Positions 8,140-16,987 of a stretch of DNA of 49,732 nucleotides are shown piece after piece. Every line of letters begins with the position of its first letter. Position 1 is the first letter of the stretch. The translations under genes and the position numbers were made by a program. Source of the DNA: Roseobacter sp. (GTDB lineage: Bacteria; Pseudomonadota; Alphaproteobacteria; Rhodobacterales; Rhodobacteraceae); NCBI GenBank assembly GCA_015665415.1, contig JADFAE010000033.1:1-49732 (forward strand), in the 5' to 3' direction. The notes beneath the pieces were generated by a model. The model did not search any database. It was not told the DNA's origin and saw only the letters and a list, made by a program, of their open reading frames with translations.

Positions 8140-9537
8140 ATGGCCACCAGCCAACCGCAAGACGCGGGCCAATCACGCTCGCTTGCTGAGAAATTCTACT
8201 TTGCCGCCTGGCGCTGGCACTTTTATGCCGCGCTCTACGTGATCCCCTTCTTTGTCATGCTGGCCGTGACCGGGTTGATGATGATGTTCATCACCCAGTT
8301 CGACGGGCGTGACGGCGAAAAGATCCGGATCACCCAGGGCGAGGCCATGCTGAGCCTTGCCGACCAATCCGCCGCCGCTCTGAAAGCACAGCCCGGCACC
8401 ATTGCCGAATGGATCGGCCCCAAGGCCCCCGATCTGGCCACTGTCTTTCGCATCAAAACCGATGAAGGTCAGCGTCTGGTTGCGCTGAACCAATACACTG
8501 GCGAAGTGGTGCAAATCTGGGACCGCCGCGCCGGCTGGTATGATTTTGCCGACAGCATCCACTCGGATCTGTTGATCGGCACCGCGGGTGACCGGATGAT
8601 CGAAATCGCCGCCGGGCTGGGCCTGGTTCTGGTGCTGACCGGGCTTTACATCTGGTGGCCCCGTGGCAATGCCATCTCGGCCTTTGTGCCTGACTTCCGT
8701 GCCCGTGGCCGGGCCCTGTGGAAAAGCCTGCATGCGGTCACCGGCTTCTGGATCTCGGCGCTTCTGGTGATCTTTCTGATCTCCGGCCTGGCCTGGACCG
8801 GGATCTGGGGTGGCAAGCTGATGCAGGCCTGGAGCACCTTCCCGGCGGAAAAATGGGACAATGTCCCGCTGTCGGATTCGGTGCATGCGGATATGAACCA
8901 TGGGGCCACCAATGATGTGCCCTGGGCGCTGGAGCAGACGCCGATGCCTGCCTCCGGCTCTGAGGCCGGGATCACCGGCATCCCCGAAGGCACGGCAGTC
9001 AATATCCACAGCCTGGTGGTTCTGGGCCGTATGTTGGGTATGGAGGGGCGCTTTCGCGTGGCCTATCCCGGTGGCGACGGCGGCGTCTGGACCATCACCC
9101 GTGACAGCATGAGCAGCGATTCCGATGATCCCTTTGTCGACCGCACCATCCATATTGATCAATACACCGGCAAGATTCTGGCCGATGTGAAATACGAGGA
9201 TTACTCTTGGGCCGGCAAGGCCATGGCTGTGGGTATTCCCTTTCACATGGGGCTGATGGGCACATGGAGCTTTATTCTCAACGTGGTCTTCTGTCTCTCG
9301 GTGATCTTTGTGTCGATCTCGGGCGTGGTGATGTGGATCAAACGTCGCCCCGCCAAGGCCGGACGTCTTGCCGCGCCGCCGGTGCCAGCGGATCTACCCT
9401 TCTGGAAAGGTGCCGTGCTGATTGGCCTCTTTACCTCGATGGCCTTCCCGCTGGTGGGGGCAACCCTGCTGGCGGTGCTCGCTTTTGACCTGCTGATCCT
9501 CAGCAATATTCCGGCGATGAAGCGCGCCCTGAGTTGA
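8140..9537 (+). CDS. PepSY-associated membrane protein
   Basis: 465 residues with the usual PepSY-TM layout. The first helix follows the motif RWHFYAALYVIPFFVMLAVT (about 25-45). A periplasmic PepSY-like segment comes next (NQYTGEVVQIWDRR). Two middle helices (about 147-168 and 197-222) lead to a second periplasmic region repeating the pattern (IDQYTGKILADVKYEDY), and three helices close the protein. Such proteins are often linked to siderophore, heme or copper uptake; some act as reductases. The ATG at 8140 has GGAGAG upstream. It follows the DUF2946-like gene after 80 bp containing a GCCTGC/GCAGGC hairpin. Confidence 0.82.
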   Translation: MATSQPQDAGQSRSLAEKFYFAAWRWHFYAALYVIPFFVMLAVTGLMMMFITQFDGRDGEKIRITQGEAMLSLADQSAAALKAQPGTIAEWIGPKAPDLATVFRIKTDEGQRLVALNQYTGEVVQIWDRRAGWYDFADSIHSDLLIGTAGDRMIEIAAGLGLVLVLTGLYIWWPRGNAISAFVPDFRARGRALWKSLHAVTGFWISALLVIFLISGLAWTGIWGGKLMQAWSTFPAEKWDNVPLSDSVHADMNHGATNDVPWALEQTPMPASGSEAGITGIPEGTAVNIHSLVVLGRMLGMEGRFRVAYPGGDGGVWTITRDSMSSDSDDPFVDRTIHIDQYTGKILADVKYEDYSWAGKAMAVGIPFHMGLMGTWSFILNVVFCLSVIFVSISGVVMWIKRRPAKAGRLAAPPVPADLPFWKGAVLIGLFTSMAFPLVGATLLAVLAFDLLILSNIPAMKRALS

Positions 9538-9569
9538 CCGGCCTGAGCTGACTGGCCTGAGCTGACCGG
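9528..9569 (+). repeat. Three 14-bp direct repeats spanning the PepSY gene stop codon
   Basis: Three head-to-tail copies of CCTGAGYTGAYYGG at 9528-9541, 9542-9555 and 9556-9569, each differing from the others at one or two positions. A degenerate fourth copy may follow. The TGA stop at 9535-9537 lies in copy 1. Confidence 0.75.
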
Positions 9570-9618
9570 TCGGCGCTCAACGAACAGCCCCTGGCGCATC
9601 CCTCATGCGGCAGGGGTC

Positions 9619-9660
9619 GGGTTGCTGGGGCCCTTTGCGTCCCTTGAGGCCCCGCAACCC
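9619..9660. other. Inverted repeat between convergent genes
   Basis: GGGTTGCTGGGGCC (9619-9632) pairs with GGCCCCGCAACCC (9648-9660) apart from one bulged base. It lies between the convergent PepSY and SDR genes. It could terminate transcription from either side but lacks a T-tract on both strands. Confidence 0.4.
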
Positions 9661-9724
9661 ACACAGCCCCCGCAGAGCCTAGACACCTTTGTGGGGGCGC
9701 CGTTTTCCCAAATGGCTCGCGCCG

Positions 9725-10447
9725 TCAGACGTGCTGCGCGCCGTTTACTTCGATCTCGGTCCCGGAGATGTAGGAGCTCTCCTGCGAACACAGGAAATAG
9801 ATCGCCGCCGCCACTTCCTCAGGCTGGCCCAGGCGCTGCATCGGCAGTTTTTCGACAATCTTGTCAGTGCCCGGTGACAGGATCGCCGTTTCCACCTCGC
9901 CCGGGGCGATGGCATTGACCCGCACCCCCAAGGGGCCAAAATCATGCGCCATCTCGCGGGTCAGTGCCGCCAGCGCCGCTTTCGAGGTGGCATAGGCTGC
10001 ACCGGCAAAGGGATGCACCCGACTGCCCGCAATCGAGGTCACATTGACCACGGATCCCTTGGCGGCAGCCAGCTCATCCTTGAGACCACGCGCCAGCACC
10101 ACAGAGGCAAAGAAGTTGACGTGAAAGACCTTGCCCCAGGTCATCAGGTCGGTGTCCAGCGTGCTGAGACGTTCGCCCTCGGGTCCCTTGGGAGAGACCC
10201 CGGCATTATTGACCAGCGCGTCCAGCTTGCCGCCCAGCTTTTCTTGCATCTCCCCCACCGCGTTGATGGTGTCTGAGGGGTCCGACAGATCCAGGGTCAC
10301 GTGGTCCTCGCCGCCCCAGGGGCAGTCATCCGGCAACGGGTTGCGCGAACAGGTGATGATGCGCCAGCCCTCGGAATGAAAGCGTCGCACGGTGGCATGA
10401 CCGATACCGCGGCTGGCTCCGGTCAGGAGCAGAGTCTTCTGTCGCAT
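9725..10447 (-). CDS. Short-chain dehydrogenase/reductase
   Basis: 240-residue classical SDR with a Rossmann fold. It shows the nucleotide-binding GASRGIG (about 10-16), NNAG, the catalytic Ser (VTSIAGS) and YATSK (Tyr-x3-Lys), then the PGEVETAI segment. It is probably an NAD(P)-dependent oxidoreductase in the cytoplasm; substrate unknown. Transcribed divergently from argB with a 139-bp gap, and convergent with the PepSY gene. Confidence 0.88.
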   Translation of the reverse strand: MRQKTLLLTGASRGIGHATVRRFHSEGWRIITCSRNPLPDDCPWGGEDHVTLDLSDPSDTINAVGEMQEKLGGKLDALVNNAGVSPKGPEGERLSTLDTDLMTWGKVFHVNFFASVVLARGLKDELAAAKGSVVNVTSIAGSRVHPFAGAAYATSKAALAALTREMAHDFGPLGVRVNAIAPGEVETAILSPGTDKIVEKLPMQRLGQPEEVAAAIYFLCSQESSYISGTEIEVNGAQHV

Positions 10448-10586
10448 GGGCTCATTCCATCTGTCTTGGGCGTTGCGGTGACCCTAACAGCCGTCAGCGG
10501 GGCTGCAATCTCTATGTCGCATTGGATGTCGCACTTGGCAGCCGCGCCGGAACCGCGTAACACCACATGCCAAAGGGACACGAGCC

Positions 10587-11447
10587 ATGAAGAAACAAGA
10601 TATGAACCGCGACTGGATTGCCACTGCCGAAACCCTCTCTAGCGCCCTGCCCTATCTGCAGCGCTACGACGGGGCCATTGTTGTCATCAAGCTGGGCGGC
10701 CATGCCATGGGCAGCGCCGAGGCGATGGAGACCTTTGCCCGTGACATCGTGCTGATGCGCCAGGTCGGGGTCAATCCGGTCATCGTTCATGGCGGTGGCC
10801 CGATGATCAATGCGATGCTGGAAAAGCTACAAATCGAATCGAGTTTCGTCAACGGCAAACGAGTTACCGATCAGGCCACCATGGAGGTGGTCGAGATGGT
10901 GCTGTCCGGCGTCGTCAACAAAAGCATCGTACAGGCGATCAACGCCCAGGGAGGCCGCGCGGTGGGCCTGTCGGGCAAAGATGCCAATCTGATCACCTGT
11001 GATCAGGCCAATGCCGATCTCGGCTTTGTGGGCGCCCCCGCCGAGATGGACCCGCAGGTGCTGCATGATCTCTTTGAGAACGACATCATCCCAGTGATTG
11101 CGCCTATTGGGGCCGGTCGCAATGGCGAGACCTTCAACATCAACGGCGACACCGCCGCCGGGGCCATCGCCAAAGCGCTGGAAGCTGATCGCCTGTTGTT
11201 GCTCACGGATGTGGCTGGCGTCAAGGATGGCAGCGGCGAGGTGGTCACCGAGCTGAAGGCCGCAGATGTCGAGGCAATGACCAAAAGCGGCGTGATCGCC
11301 GGTGGCATGATCCCCAAGACCGAGACCGCACTGGAGGCCGTCAGATCCGGCGTGCGGGCCTGTACCATCGTTGATGGCCGGGTTCAGAACGCCGTTCTGC
11401 TGGAGCTGTTTACCGAACACGGTGCCGGCTCAATGATCCGCGCCTAG
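10587..11447 (+). CDS. argB: Acetylglutamate kinase
   Basis: 286-residue amino acid kinase that phosphorylates N-acetylglutamate, the second step of arginine synthesis. Visible are the phosphate-binding IKLGGHAMG near residue 34, the [11 protein letters not shown] loop (about 70-80), the [12 protein letters not shown] segment and the [11 protein letters not shown] region. Length is normal. An in-frame ATG at 10602 is possible; the first ATG keeps the usual N-terminal helix that mediates hexamer formation in arginine-sensitive enzymes. It is monocistronic, with a terminator at 11489-11521. Confidence 0.95.
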   Translation: MKKQDMNRDWIATAETLSSALPYLQRYDGAIVVIKLGGHAMGSAEAMETFARDIVLMRQVGVNPVIVHGGGPMINAMLEKLQIESSFVNGKRVTDQATMEVVEMVLSGVVNKSIVQAINAQGGRAVGLSGKDANLITCDQANADLGFVGAPAEMDPQVLHDLFENDIIPVIAPIGAGRNGETFNINGDTAAGAIAKALEADRLLLLTDVAGVKDGSGEVVTELKAADVEAMTKSGVIAGGMIPKTETALEAVRSGVRACTIVDGRVQNAVLLELFTEHGAGSMIRA

Positions 11448-11488
11448 GAAGCGCCCCACCCTAACGGGCCTGAGCGTAAAACCGCAGA

Positions 11489-11521
11489 CAGGGGCGCAAC
11501 TGGCCCCTGCGGGCCGTTTTT
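11489..11521 (+). terminator. Rho-independent terminator of argB
   Basis: CAGGGGC (11489-11495), 7-nt loop, GCCCCTG (11503-11509), then CGGGCCG and five T at 11517-11521. It lies 42 bp after the argB stop. Confidence 0.6.
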
Positions 11522-11584
11522 GCATCCTGTCACGCGCTCTCCCCTGCTATGATCCCTGCACATGCCATATGCAGGGGGGGGCAG

Positions 11585-12286
11585 ATGACAACAACCAGGG
11601 CCACCACATTCAATCGTGAAACCACCCCAAGCTATCTCCAGGTAGAGACTGCAGTGCAGGCGCTTGGCTTGCAGATCTACGGCGCACTGCACCCCGCGCA
11701 GCAGCCGGTACAGGGCCTCTCAGATGGGGTTTTGGTCCTGGTGGGAACCGGCCCCGGGTTCTGGCCACATTTCACCCTCTCGTCAGAGTATCTGGATCAG
11801 CTGCCCGATTCGGTGGATCGCTGGTCCAGCCGCAGCCTTGGCGCTTTGGCCAAGGAACTGGGCGCAGAGGCCTATTTTCCCTTTGGCGGGCCGCCCTATA
11901 CCCCTTTCATCAATTGGGCGCAGGCCTCGGGGCGGGCCTTCACATCCCCGTCACAGATGATGGTGCATGATGAGGTCGGAATGCTGATTTCCTACCGCGG
12001 AGCCCTTCACTTCGATCAAAGCTTTGACATCCCCCCCCCATCTTTGGCACACTCCCCCTGCGTGACCTGTGCAGCCAAGCCGTGTCTGAACACCTGCCCG
12101 GCACAAGCACTGATTGACGGCGGTCCCTATGATTTGACCGCTTGTCACCATCACCTGGATACTCCGGCCGGTACGCCTTGCATGACGCAGGGATGCCTCG
12201 CCCGGCGTGCCTGCCCTCTCAGCCAGGGGGCTGGCAGAAGCTTCGAACAAACTGCTCATCACATGAGGTATTTTCACCGATCATGA
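11585..12286 (+). CDS. Ferredoxin-like 4Fe-4S protein
   Basis: 233 residues. The C-terminal third has a cysteine cluster SPCVTCAAKPCLNTCPAQAL (about 165-184), spaced C-x2-C-x4-C-x3-CP as for one Fe-S cluster. More cysteines follow in TPCMTQGCLARRACP. The N-terminal two thirds match no family I can name and have no signal peptide. The overall shape recalls QueG-type ferredoxin domains but is far shorter. The ATG at 11585 follows a G-rich stretch; an upstream in-frame ATG at 11549 lacks one. Its stop overlaps the next gene by 4 bp (ATGA). Probably an electron carrier; partner unknown. Confidence 0.7.
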   Translation: MTTTRATTFNRETTPSYLQVETAVQALGLQIYGALHPAQQPVQGLSDGVLVLVGTGPGFWPHFTLSSEYLDQLPDSVDRWSSRSLGALAKELGAEAYFPFGGPPYTPFINWAQASGRAFTSPSQMMVHDEVGMLISYRGALHFDQSFDIPPPSLAHSPCVTCAAKPCLNTCPAQALIDGGPYDLTACHHHLDTPAGTPCMTQGCLARRACPLSQGAGRSFEQTAHHMRYFHRS

Positions 12287-12792
12287 CCCGTACCCTGATT
12301 TTGACCCGCCATGCCAAATCCGCCTGGGGCAACAACGCACCCAGCGACCACGCCCGCCCCCTGAACAAGCGGGGCCGCCGATCTGCAGCCGCGCTGGGAG
12401 ACTGGCTGCGCCGGAACGATCAGATCCCCGACCAAATTCTCTGCTCTTCTTCGCAACGCACCCGCGAAACACAGGAGCTCATGGCGTTTGACGCCCCCAC
12501 AGTCTTTATTGAGCGGCTGTATCACGCCAGTTCTGAAATCATTTTTCAGGCCCTGCGCGAGGCCACGCAGAACCGGGTGATGCTCGTCAGTCACAACCCC
12601 GGAATCGCCGCCTTTGCCCATGCCGTCGTCGCCACACCTCCGGATCACATCCGATTTGACGACTATCCGACCGGCGCAACGCTGGTGGTGCGCTTTGACA
12701 TCAACAACTGGGCAGACCTCAGCTGGAGCTCGGGCAATGTGGTGGATTTTGTAGTCCCGCGCGAACTGTTGGAAGAAGAGGTCGGGGCCTGA
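12283..12792 (+). CDS. SixA-like histidine phosphatase
   Basis: 169-residue histidine phosphatase superfamily member. The catalytic RHA variant of the RHG motif is in TLILTRHAKSAW (His10), and the second histidine in LVSHNPG near residue 105. Short length and TRHAKSAW place it with the SixA-type branch, whose E. coli member removes phosphate from phosphohistidine on HPt or PTS proteins. Coupled by ATGA to the ferredoxin-like gene. The local substrate is not known. Confidence 0.82.
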   Translation: MTRTLILTRHAKSAWGNNAPSDHARPLNKRGRRSAAALGDWLRRNDQIPDQILCSSSQRTRETQELMAFDAPTVFIERLYHASSEIIFQALREATQNRVMLVSHNPGIAAFAHAVVATPPDHIRFDDYPTGATLVVRFDINNWADLSWSSGNVVDFVVPRELLEEEVGA

Positions 12793-12898
12793 CCTGCGAC
12801 AAACCGCCGCTCCCGTGGGGCAAGCTTGTGGAATTCCAGCTTGGACTTGGCGTAGCTAGTCGATGCACGCGCCCCCTTGCCCATTCAGGAGTATCCCC

Positions 12899-13351
12899 AT
12901 GCAACGTCGCTCATTCTTGCTGTCAGCTGTAGCCATCCCCTTTGCAACCCTCCCTGCGCTGGCCATATCCCCAGAGGTGATTGAGGTGATGAAATCCCCC
13001 TCCTGCGGATGTTGTGGGGCCTGGGCCAGCCATTTGGATAACGCCGGCCTGAAGACCGAAATCCGCAATGTTGATGATGAACAACTGTGGACCATGAAGG
13101 ATCGCCTCGGGATCACCGCAGAGCTCGCCTCGTGCCACACGGCATTGGCTGGGACCTATGTAATCGAAGGCCATGTGCCTGCGACTGACATCCAGCGGCT
13201 TTTGTCGGAACGCCCCGATGCGATTGGCCTGACTGTTCCCGGTATGCCACTTGGCTCTCCCGGCATGGAGATGGGCGCTGAGCGCGACGCCTTTGAGACA
13301 CTTCTGATCCGCGCGGATGGATCAACAGAGGTCTTTGCCCGTCACGGCTAA
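12899..13351 (+). CDS. Exported DUF411 protein, probable copper binder
   Basis: 150 residues. The N-terminus MQRRSFLLSAVAIPFATLPALA looks like a signal peptide with a Tat-like RRSFL start. The mature part has the DUF411 hallmark SPSCGCCGAW (about 39-48), a cysteine motif thought to bind metal, then SCHTALAGTYVIEGHVP. DUF411 proteins are commonly linked to copper or silver resistance loci. The ATG at 12899 has AGGAG upstream. No copper pump lies adjacent, so the role here is inferred from the family only. Confidence 0.83.
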   Translation: MQRRSFLLSAVAIPFATLPALAISPEVIEVMKSPSCGCCGAWASHLDNAGLKTEIRNVDDEQLWTMKDRLGITAELASCHTALAGTYVIEGHVPATDIQRLLSERPDAIGLTVPGMPLGSPGMEMGAERDAFETLLIRADGSTEVFARHG

Positions 13352-13406
13352 CGACCCTGACCTACCTGCAGATCCATGCCCGCCCAAAGAGGAGGGGCCC
13401 AAATTG

Positions 13407-13436
13407 AGAAAGGCCGGGCAAATGCCCGGCCTTTCT
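13407..13436. terminator. Bidirectional terminator between DUF411 gene and aapP
   Basis: Perfect 14-bp inverted repeat, AGAAAGGCCGGGCA (13407-13420) and TGCCCGGCCTTTCT (13423-13436), in the gap between convergent genes. T-rich flanks on each strand suit termination in both directions. Confidence 0.85.
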
Positions 13437-13462
13437 GTCTTCATCCGTCTTGCGGATCTGGC

Positions 13463-14254
13463 TCAGTGACCCAGGATCTGGCTCAGGAACAGCTTGGTCC
13501 GTTCGCTCTGTGGGTTGTTGAAGAACTCTTCCGGTTCGTTCTGCTCTACAATCTGGCCCGCATCCATAAAGATCACCCGGTTCGCCACCTGACGGGCAAA
13601 GCCCATCTCGTGGGTCACACACAGCATGGTCATGCCCTCTTCAGCAAGCTCGATCATGGTGTCGAGCACCTCTTTGATCATCTCGGGGTCAAGCGCCGAG
13701 GTCGGCTCATCAAACAACATGATCCGCGGCATCATGCAAAGGCTACGAGCAATCGCCACACGCTGCTGCTGACCACCCGACAGTTGGCCGGGGTATTTGT
13801 TGGCCTGCTCGGGGATCTTCACCTTTTCCAGGAAATGCATCGCCCGCTCTTCCGCCTCTTTACGAGGCGTCTTGCGCACCCAGATCGGGGCCAGCGTGCA
13901 GTTTTCCAGAATGGTCAGATGCGGAAACAGGTTAAAGTGCTGAAACACCATCCCCACTTCGGAGCGGATCTTGTCGATGTTCTTGAGATCATTGCTGAGC
14001 TCGGTCCCATCCACCACGATCTTGCCCTGCTGGTGCTCTTCCAGCGCGTTCAGACAGCGGATCAGGGTTGATTTGCCAGAGCCCGAAGGCCCGGCGATAA
14101 CAATCCGCTCACCCTGATTGACGGTGAGGTTGATGTCACGCAGCACGTGGAAAGACCCGTACCACTTGTTCATATTGTTGATTTCGATCGCAACCTCATC
14201 CGAGACTTGCATCTTGGAGCGGTCGATTTGACGGTTCGTTGCCAGTTCAGACAT
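13463..14254 (-). CDS. aapP: General L-amino acid ABC transporter, ATP-binding protein
   Basis: 263-residue ATPase of a polar amino acid uptake ABC system (AapP/BztD). It has Walker [10 protein letters not shown] (about 55-63), Q-loop FQHFNLFPH, signature LSGGQQQR, Walker [14 protein letters not shown] and the switch histidine in CVTHEMG. It is the last gene of aapJ-aapQ-aapM-aapP, 12 bp after aapM. The complex works at the inner membrane, importing a broad range of L-amino acids in Rhizobium, or Glu/Gln/Asp/Asn in Rhodobacter (bzt). The bidirectional terminator follows. Confidence 0.95.
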   Translation of the reverse strand: MSELATNRQIDRSKMQVSDEVAIEINNMNKWYGSFHVLRDINLTVNQGERIVIAGPSGSGKSTLIRCLNALEEHQQGKIVVDGTELSNDLKNIDKIRSEVGMVFQHFNLFPHLTILENCTLAPIWVRKTPRKEAEERAMHFLEKVKIPEQANKYPGQLSGGQQQRVAIARSLCMMPRIMLFDEPTSALDPEMIKEVLDTMIELAEEGMTMLCVTHEMGFARQVANRVIFMDAGQIVEQNEPEEFFNNPQSERTKLFLSQILGH

Positions 14255-14266
14255 ATGTTGAACTCC

Positions 14267-15574
14267 TTAACGGTGGCCGGTCTGAAGCTTGCGCTCCAGA
14301 TACATGGAATAGCGAGACATGGAGAAGCAGAAGACAAAGAACATCAGGGCGATAAAGCCGTAAAGTTCCCAGACCACGCCGTTCCAATTGGCATCTGCAC
14401 GGATGGCGTTGGACAGGCCCAGAGGATCCAGCAGACCAATCACCGACACCAGCGTGGTGTCTTTGAACAGTCCAATGAACGTCGAGACGATGCCCGGAAT
14501 GGAGATCTTCAATGCCTGTGGCATGATGATCAGACGCTGCGCCTGCCAGTAATCGAGACCAAGCGAATCCGCCCCCTCGTACTGGCCCTTTGGCAGCGCC
14601 GCCAATCCCCCCCTGATCACTTCCGCCATATAGGCAGAGGCAAAGAGGGTGGCCATGATGATGACCCGCATGATGATGTCAAAGTTAGTTCCCGGAGGCA
14701 TAAAGATGTTCAGCAGGGTGGAGGCCACGAACAGCAATGTGATCAGCGGAACCCCCCGGATGAACTCGATAAAGCCCACGCACAGCGCCTTGACGATCAG
14801 CAGATCCGACTGACGCCCCAGCGCCAGAACGATGCCGATGGGCAGGGAAAAGCCGATCGAGACCACACCGATGGTCAGCGAAAGCATCATGCCCCCAAAC
14901 TTGCGGCTATCGACGGGTTCCAGCCCCAGTGGAATAAGATCCGCCAGCGCTCCCGACAGCGGCGACACGGCCAGCAGCCACCACAGAACCGCGGCCACGA
15001 CAGCGGCGATCAAGCCGATCAGCTCGCTCATCCGTTCGGTCAGCGCCCTGTAGACCACATAGGCCAGAACAAAGCCCGCCAGCACCATGATAGGGGTCCA
15101 GATCGAACCGCCCCACAGCAACAGTGGCATCAGGAAGGGGTAAAGACCCGTGAACCAGATCATTTTGGACGGAACCTTGTCCGAATAGAGGATCGGCAAC
15201 AAGGCAACACCCAACAGGATGAAGGCCGCAATCGGACGCCAGTATTCTTCAGCGGGATAAAACCCCATGAAAAGCTGCACCCAACGATCGCGGATAACCC
15301 CCCAGCACGCGCCAGAGAAGTGACCCTCGCGCCCCAGCTCAGCCAGGATCTCGCGGCAGTTCTTGAGCGACGTGGCATTCCAGGTCGGAGACCAGGCCCA
15401 GGGGACCAGCTTTGCCAATACGTAGTAGATCAGCGCCACAGCCGCCAGGGTCAGGGCCGTGTTCAGGGTTGACGAGAACAGATTGGCACGGGCCCAACCG
15501 ATTGCTCCAACAGAAGAAGGAGGTGGGGCCTGTTCGGGCAACATCTCCGTGCGGACAAATGAAATATCGCTCAT
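14267..15574 (-). CDS. aapM: General L-amino acid ABC transporter, permease AapM
   Basis: 435-residue inner membrane permease (AapM/BztC type). It is longer than usual HisM-type permeases because of extra N-terminal helices and loops, as is typical of Aap/Bzt permeases. The C-terminal half holds the canonical permease fold with the ATPase-contact loop AEVIRGGLAALPKGQYEGADSLG. It starts 1 bp from the aapQ stop, so the two permeases are probably translationally coupled and form a heterodimer. Confidence 0.94.
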   Translation of the reverse strand: MSDISFVRTEMLPEQAPPPSSVGAIGWARANLFSSTLNTALTLAAVALIYYVLAKLVPWAWSPTWNATSLKNCREILAELGREGHFSGACWGVIRDRWVQLFMGFYPAEEYWRPIAAFILLGVALLPILYSDKVPSKMIWFTGLYPFLMPLLLWGGSIWTPIMVLAGFVLAYVVYRALTERMSELIGLIAAVVAAVLWWLLAVSPLSGALADLIPLGLEPVDSRKFGGMMLSLTIGVVSIGFSLPIGIVLALGRQSDLLIVKALCVGFIEFIRGVPLITLLFVASTLLNIFMPPGTNFDIIMRVIIMATLFASAYMAEVIRGGLAALPKGQYEGADSLGLDYWQAQRLIIMPQALKISIPGIVSTFIGLFKDTTLVSVIGLLDPLGLSNAIRADANWNGVVWELYGFIALMFFVFCFSMSRYSMYLERKLQTGHR

Positions 15575-15575
15575 A

Positions 15576-16844
15576 TTACCGCTCCACCAGTTTGACGCGT
15601 TTGTTGTACCAATTCATGACCGCCGAGATGCTCAGCGAGATCGACAGATAGATCAGCATGGTCAGCAGAACCGTTTCCAGCTCACGTCCGGTCTGATTGA
15701 GGGTGATCCCCATCAAGGTCCCGGTGATGTCCATGTAGCCCACCGCAATCGCCAGCGAGGAGTTCTTGGTCAGGTTCAGCCAGTTAGAGATCAGCGGAGG
15801 AATGATCACCCGCATCGCCTGGGGCAGGACCACCAGCGACATGATCTTGCCCGGACGGATACCCAAGGCGGCCGCCGCTTCAGTCTGGCCATGGCTCACA
15901 GCCAGGATACCGGCGCGCACGATCTCAGCGATAAAGGCGGCCGTATAAAGAGACAGGGCCAACCAAAGCGCGATGAGGGAGTTGCGCAGATGGGTGCCAC
16001 CCTTGAAGTTGAAGCCTTTAAGTTCAGGATAGCCAAAGTGGAAGCCAAGCGCGACCAGCAGGACAGCGGTCGGCACAACAATCAAGCCAAGGCGTGTATG
16101 CCATGTTCTTGGCCGTTCCCCGGTCTTTTCCTGAATTTTATCAGCCCGTAGCTTGATTTTGGCAGCGCCCCAGAGGCTCAGCCCCAGCACCAGCACAATT
16201 GCAATCAAATCAAGGCTGACATCAAAGCGCATGGACCCCTGTCCCAGCAGATGCACATCCCCCAGGCTACGCGAAAACAGTGGCTCAGGGATGTAGATCC
16301 CACGGTTGGTCACCGCCACGCTGTCGTTCAGCGCCATGGTTGCCACCGGGTTTTCCCCCTTGAAGGCACGCGGCGCCGGCATGGTTTCGATCATGATCGC
16401 CATGGTGAAAACAATCCACAAGAGCACCGGAACATTCCGGAAAATCTCGACGTAGATGGTTGTCAATTTGGCCACGACCCAATTGCTGGACAGGCGCAAC
16501 ACACCAATGATCACCCCAAGAATGGTTGCGGTTATACAGCCCAGAAAGGCTACGACCAGAGTGTTGAGCAATCCCAGAAGAGCAGCGCGCAGGTGGCTGT
16601 CGCGAGAGGTGTACTCAAGCAGGCGTTGGTTGATGTCATAGCTGGCCGGCTCCCCCAGAAAGCGAAAGCTGGGCTCTTTGCCAAGCGTCGCCAGGTTCTG
16701 GGCGGTATTAGTCACCAACATGCCAAGTAAAAGAAGAAATCCGATCAATGCGATGATCTGGATTGTCATAGACCGATATCGGGTGTCGTAAATCAGCATC
16801 GATAGCCGAAACGACTCCTTCGGTGGGTCAGTGAGAGTAGTCAT
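15576..16844 (-). CDS. aapQ: General L-amino acid ABC transporter, permease AapQ
   Basis: 422-residue inner membrane permease (AapQ/BztB type) with about eight predicted helices and a long periplasmic loop in the first half. The conserved cytoplasmic EAA loop is AEIVRAGILAVSHGQTEAAA. It is preceded by 143 bp that hold a strong hairpin after aapJ, which would let aapJ be made in excess over the membrane subunits. Confidence 0.94.
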   Translation of the reverse strand: MTTLTDPPKESFRLSMLIYDTRYRSMTIQIIALIGFLLLLGMLVTNTAQNLATLGKEPSFRFLGEPASYDINQRLLEYTSRDSHLRAALLGLLNTLVVAFLGCITATILGVIIGVLRLSSNWVVAKLTTIYVEIFRNVPVLLWIVFTMAIMIETMPAPRAFKGENPVATMALNDSVAVTNRGIYIPEPLFSRSLGDVHLLGQGSMRFDVSLDLIAIVLVLGLSLWGAAKIKLRADKIQEKTGERPRTWHTRLGLIVVPTAVLLVALGFHFGYPELKGFNFKGGTHLRNSLIALWLALSLYTAAFIAEIVRAGILAVSHGQTEAAAALGIRPGKIMSLVVLPQAMRVIIPPLISNWLNLTKNSSLAIAVGYMDITGTLMGITLNQTGRELETVLLTMLIYLSISLSISAVMNWYNKRVKLVER

Positions 16845-16942
16845 GACCTAGTGATCCCCATGGCTTAACGATCCCCTGTCCGGCTGGGTTGATCCCAGCT
16901 CGCGTCAGATCTTAAGCGTTTTTGGTTTGGATAGTAGTTCTA

Positions 16943-16978
16943 AGGAAAAAGGGCGCAGGATGTCCTGCGCCCTTTCCT
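16943..16978 (-). terminator. Hairpin between aapJ and aapQ (partial terminator)
   Basis: On the minus strand AAAGGGCGCAGGA pairs perfectly with TCCTGCGCCCTTT (arms 16963-16975 and 16948-16960, 2-nt loop), and the run CCTTTTTCC follows. It starts 12 bp after the aapJ stop. In binding-protein operons such hairpins usually act as leaky terminators or mRNA stabilisers. Confidence 0.75.
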
Positions 16979-16987
16979 AAACGGGTC

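Noticed and set aside
14147-15472. Plus-strand ORF of 441 codons opposite aapM
   Set aside because: Gln/His/Arg-rich antisense shadow of a clear permease gene.
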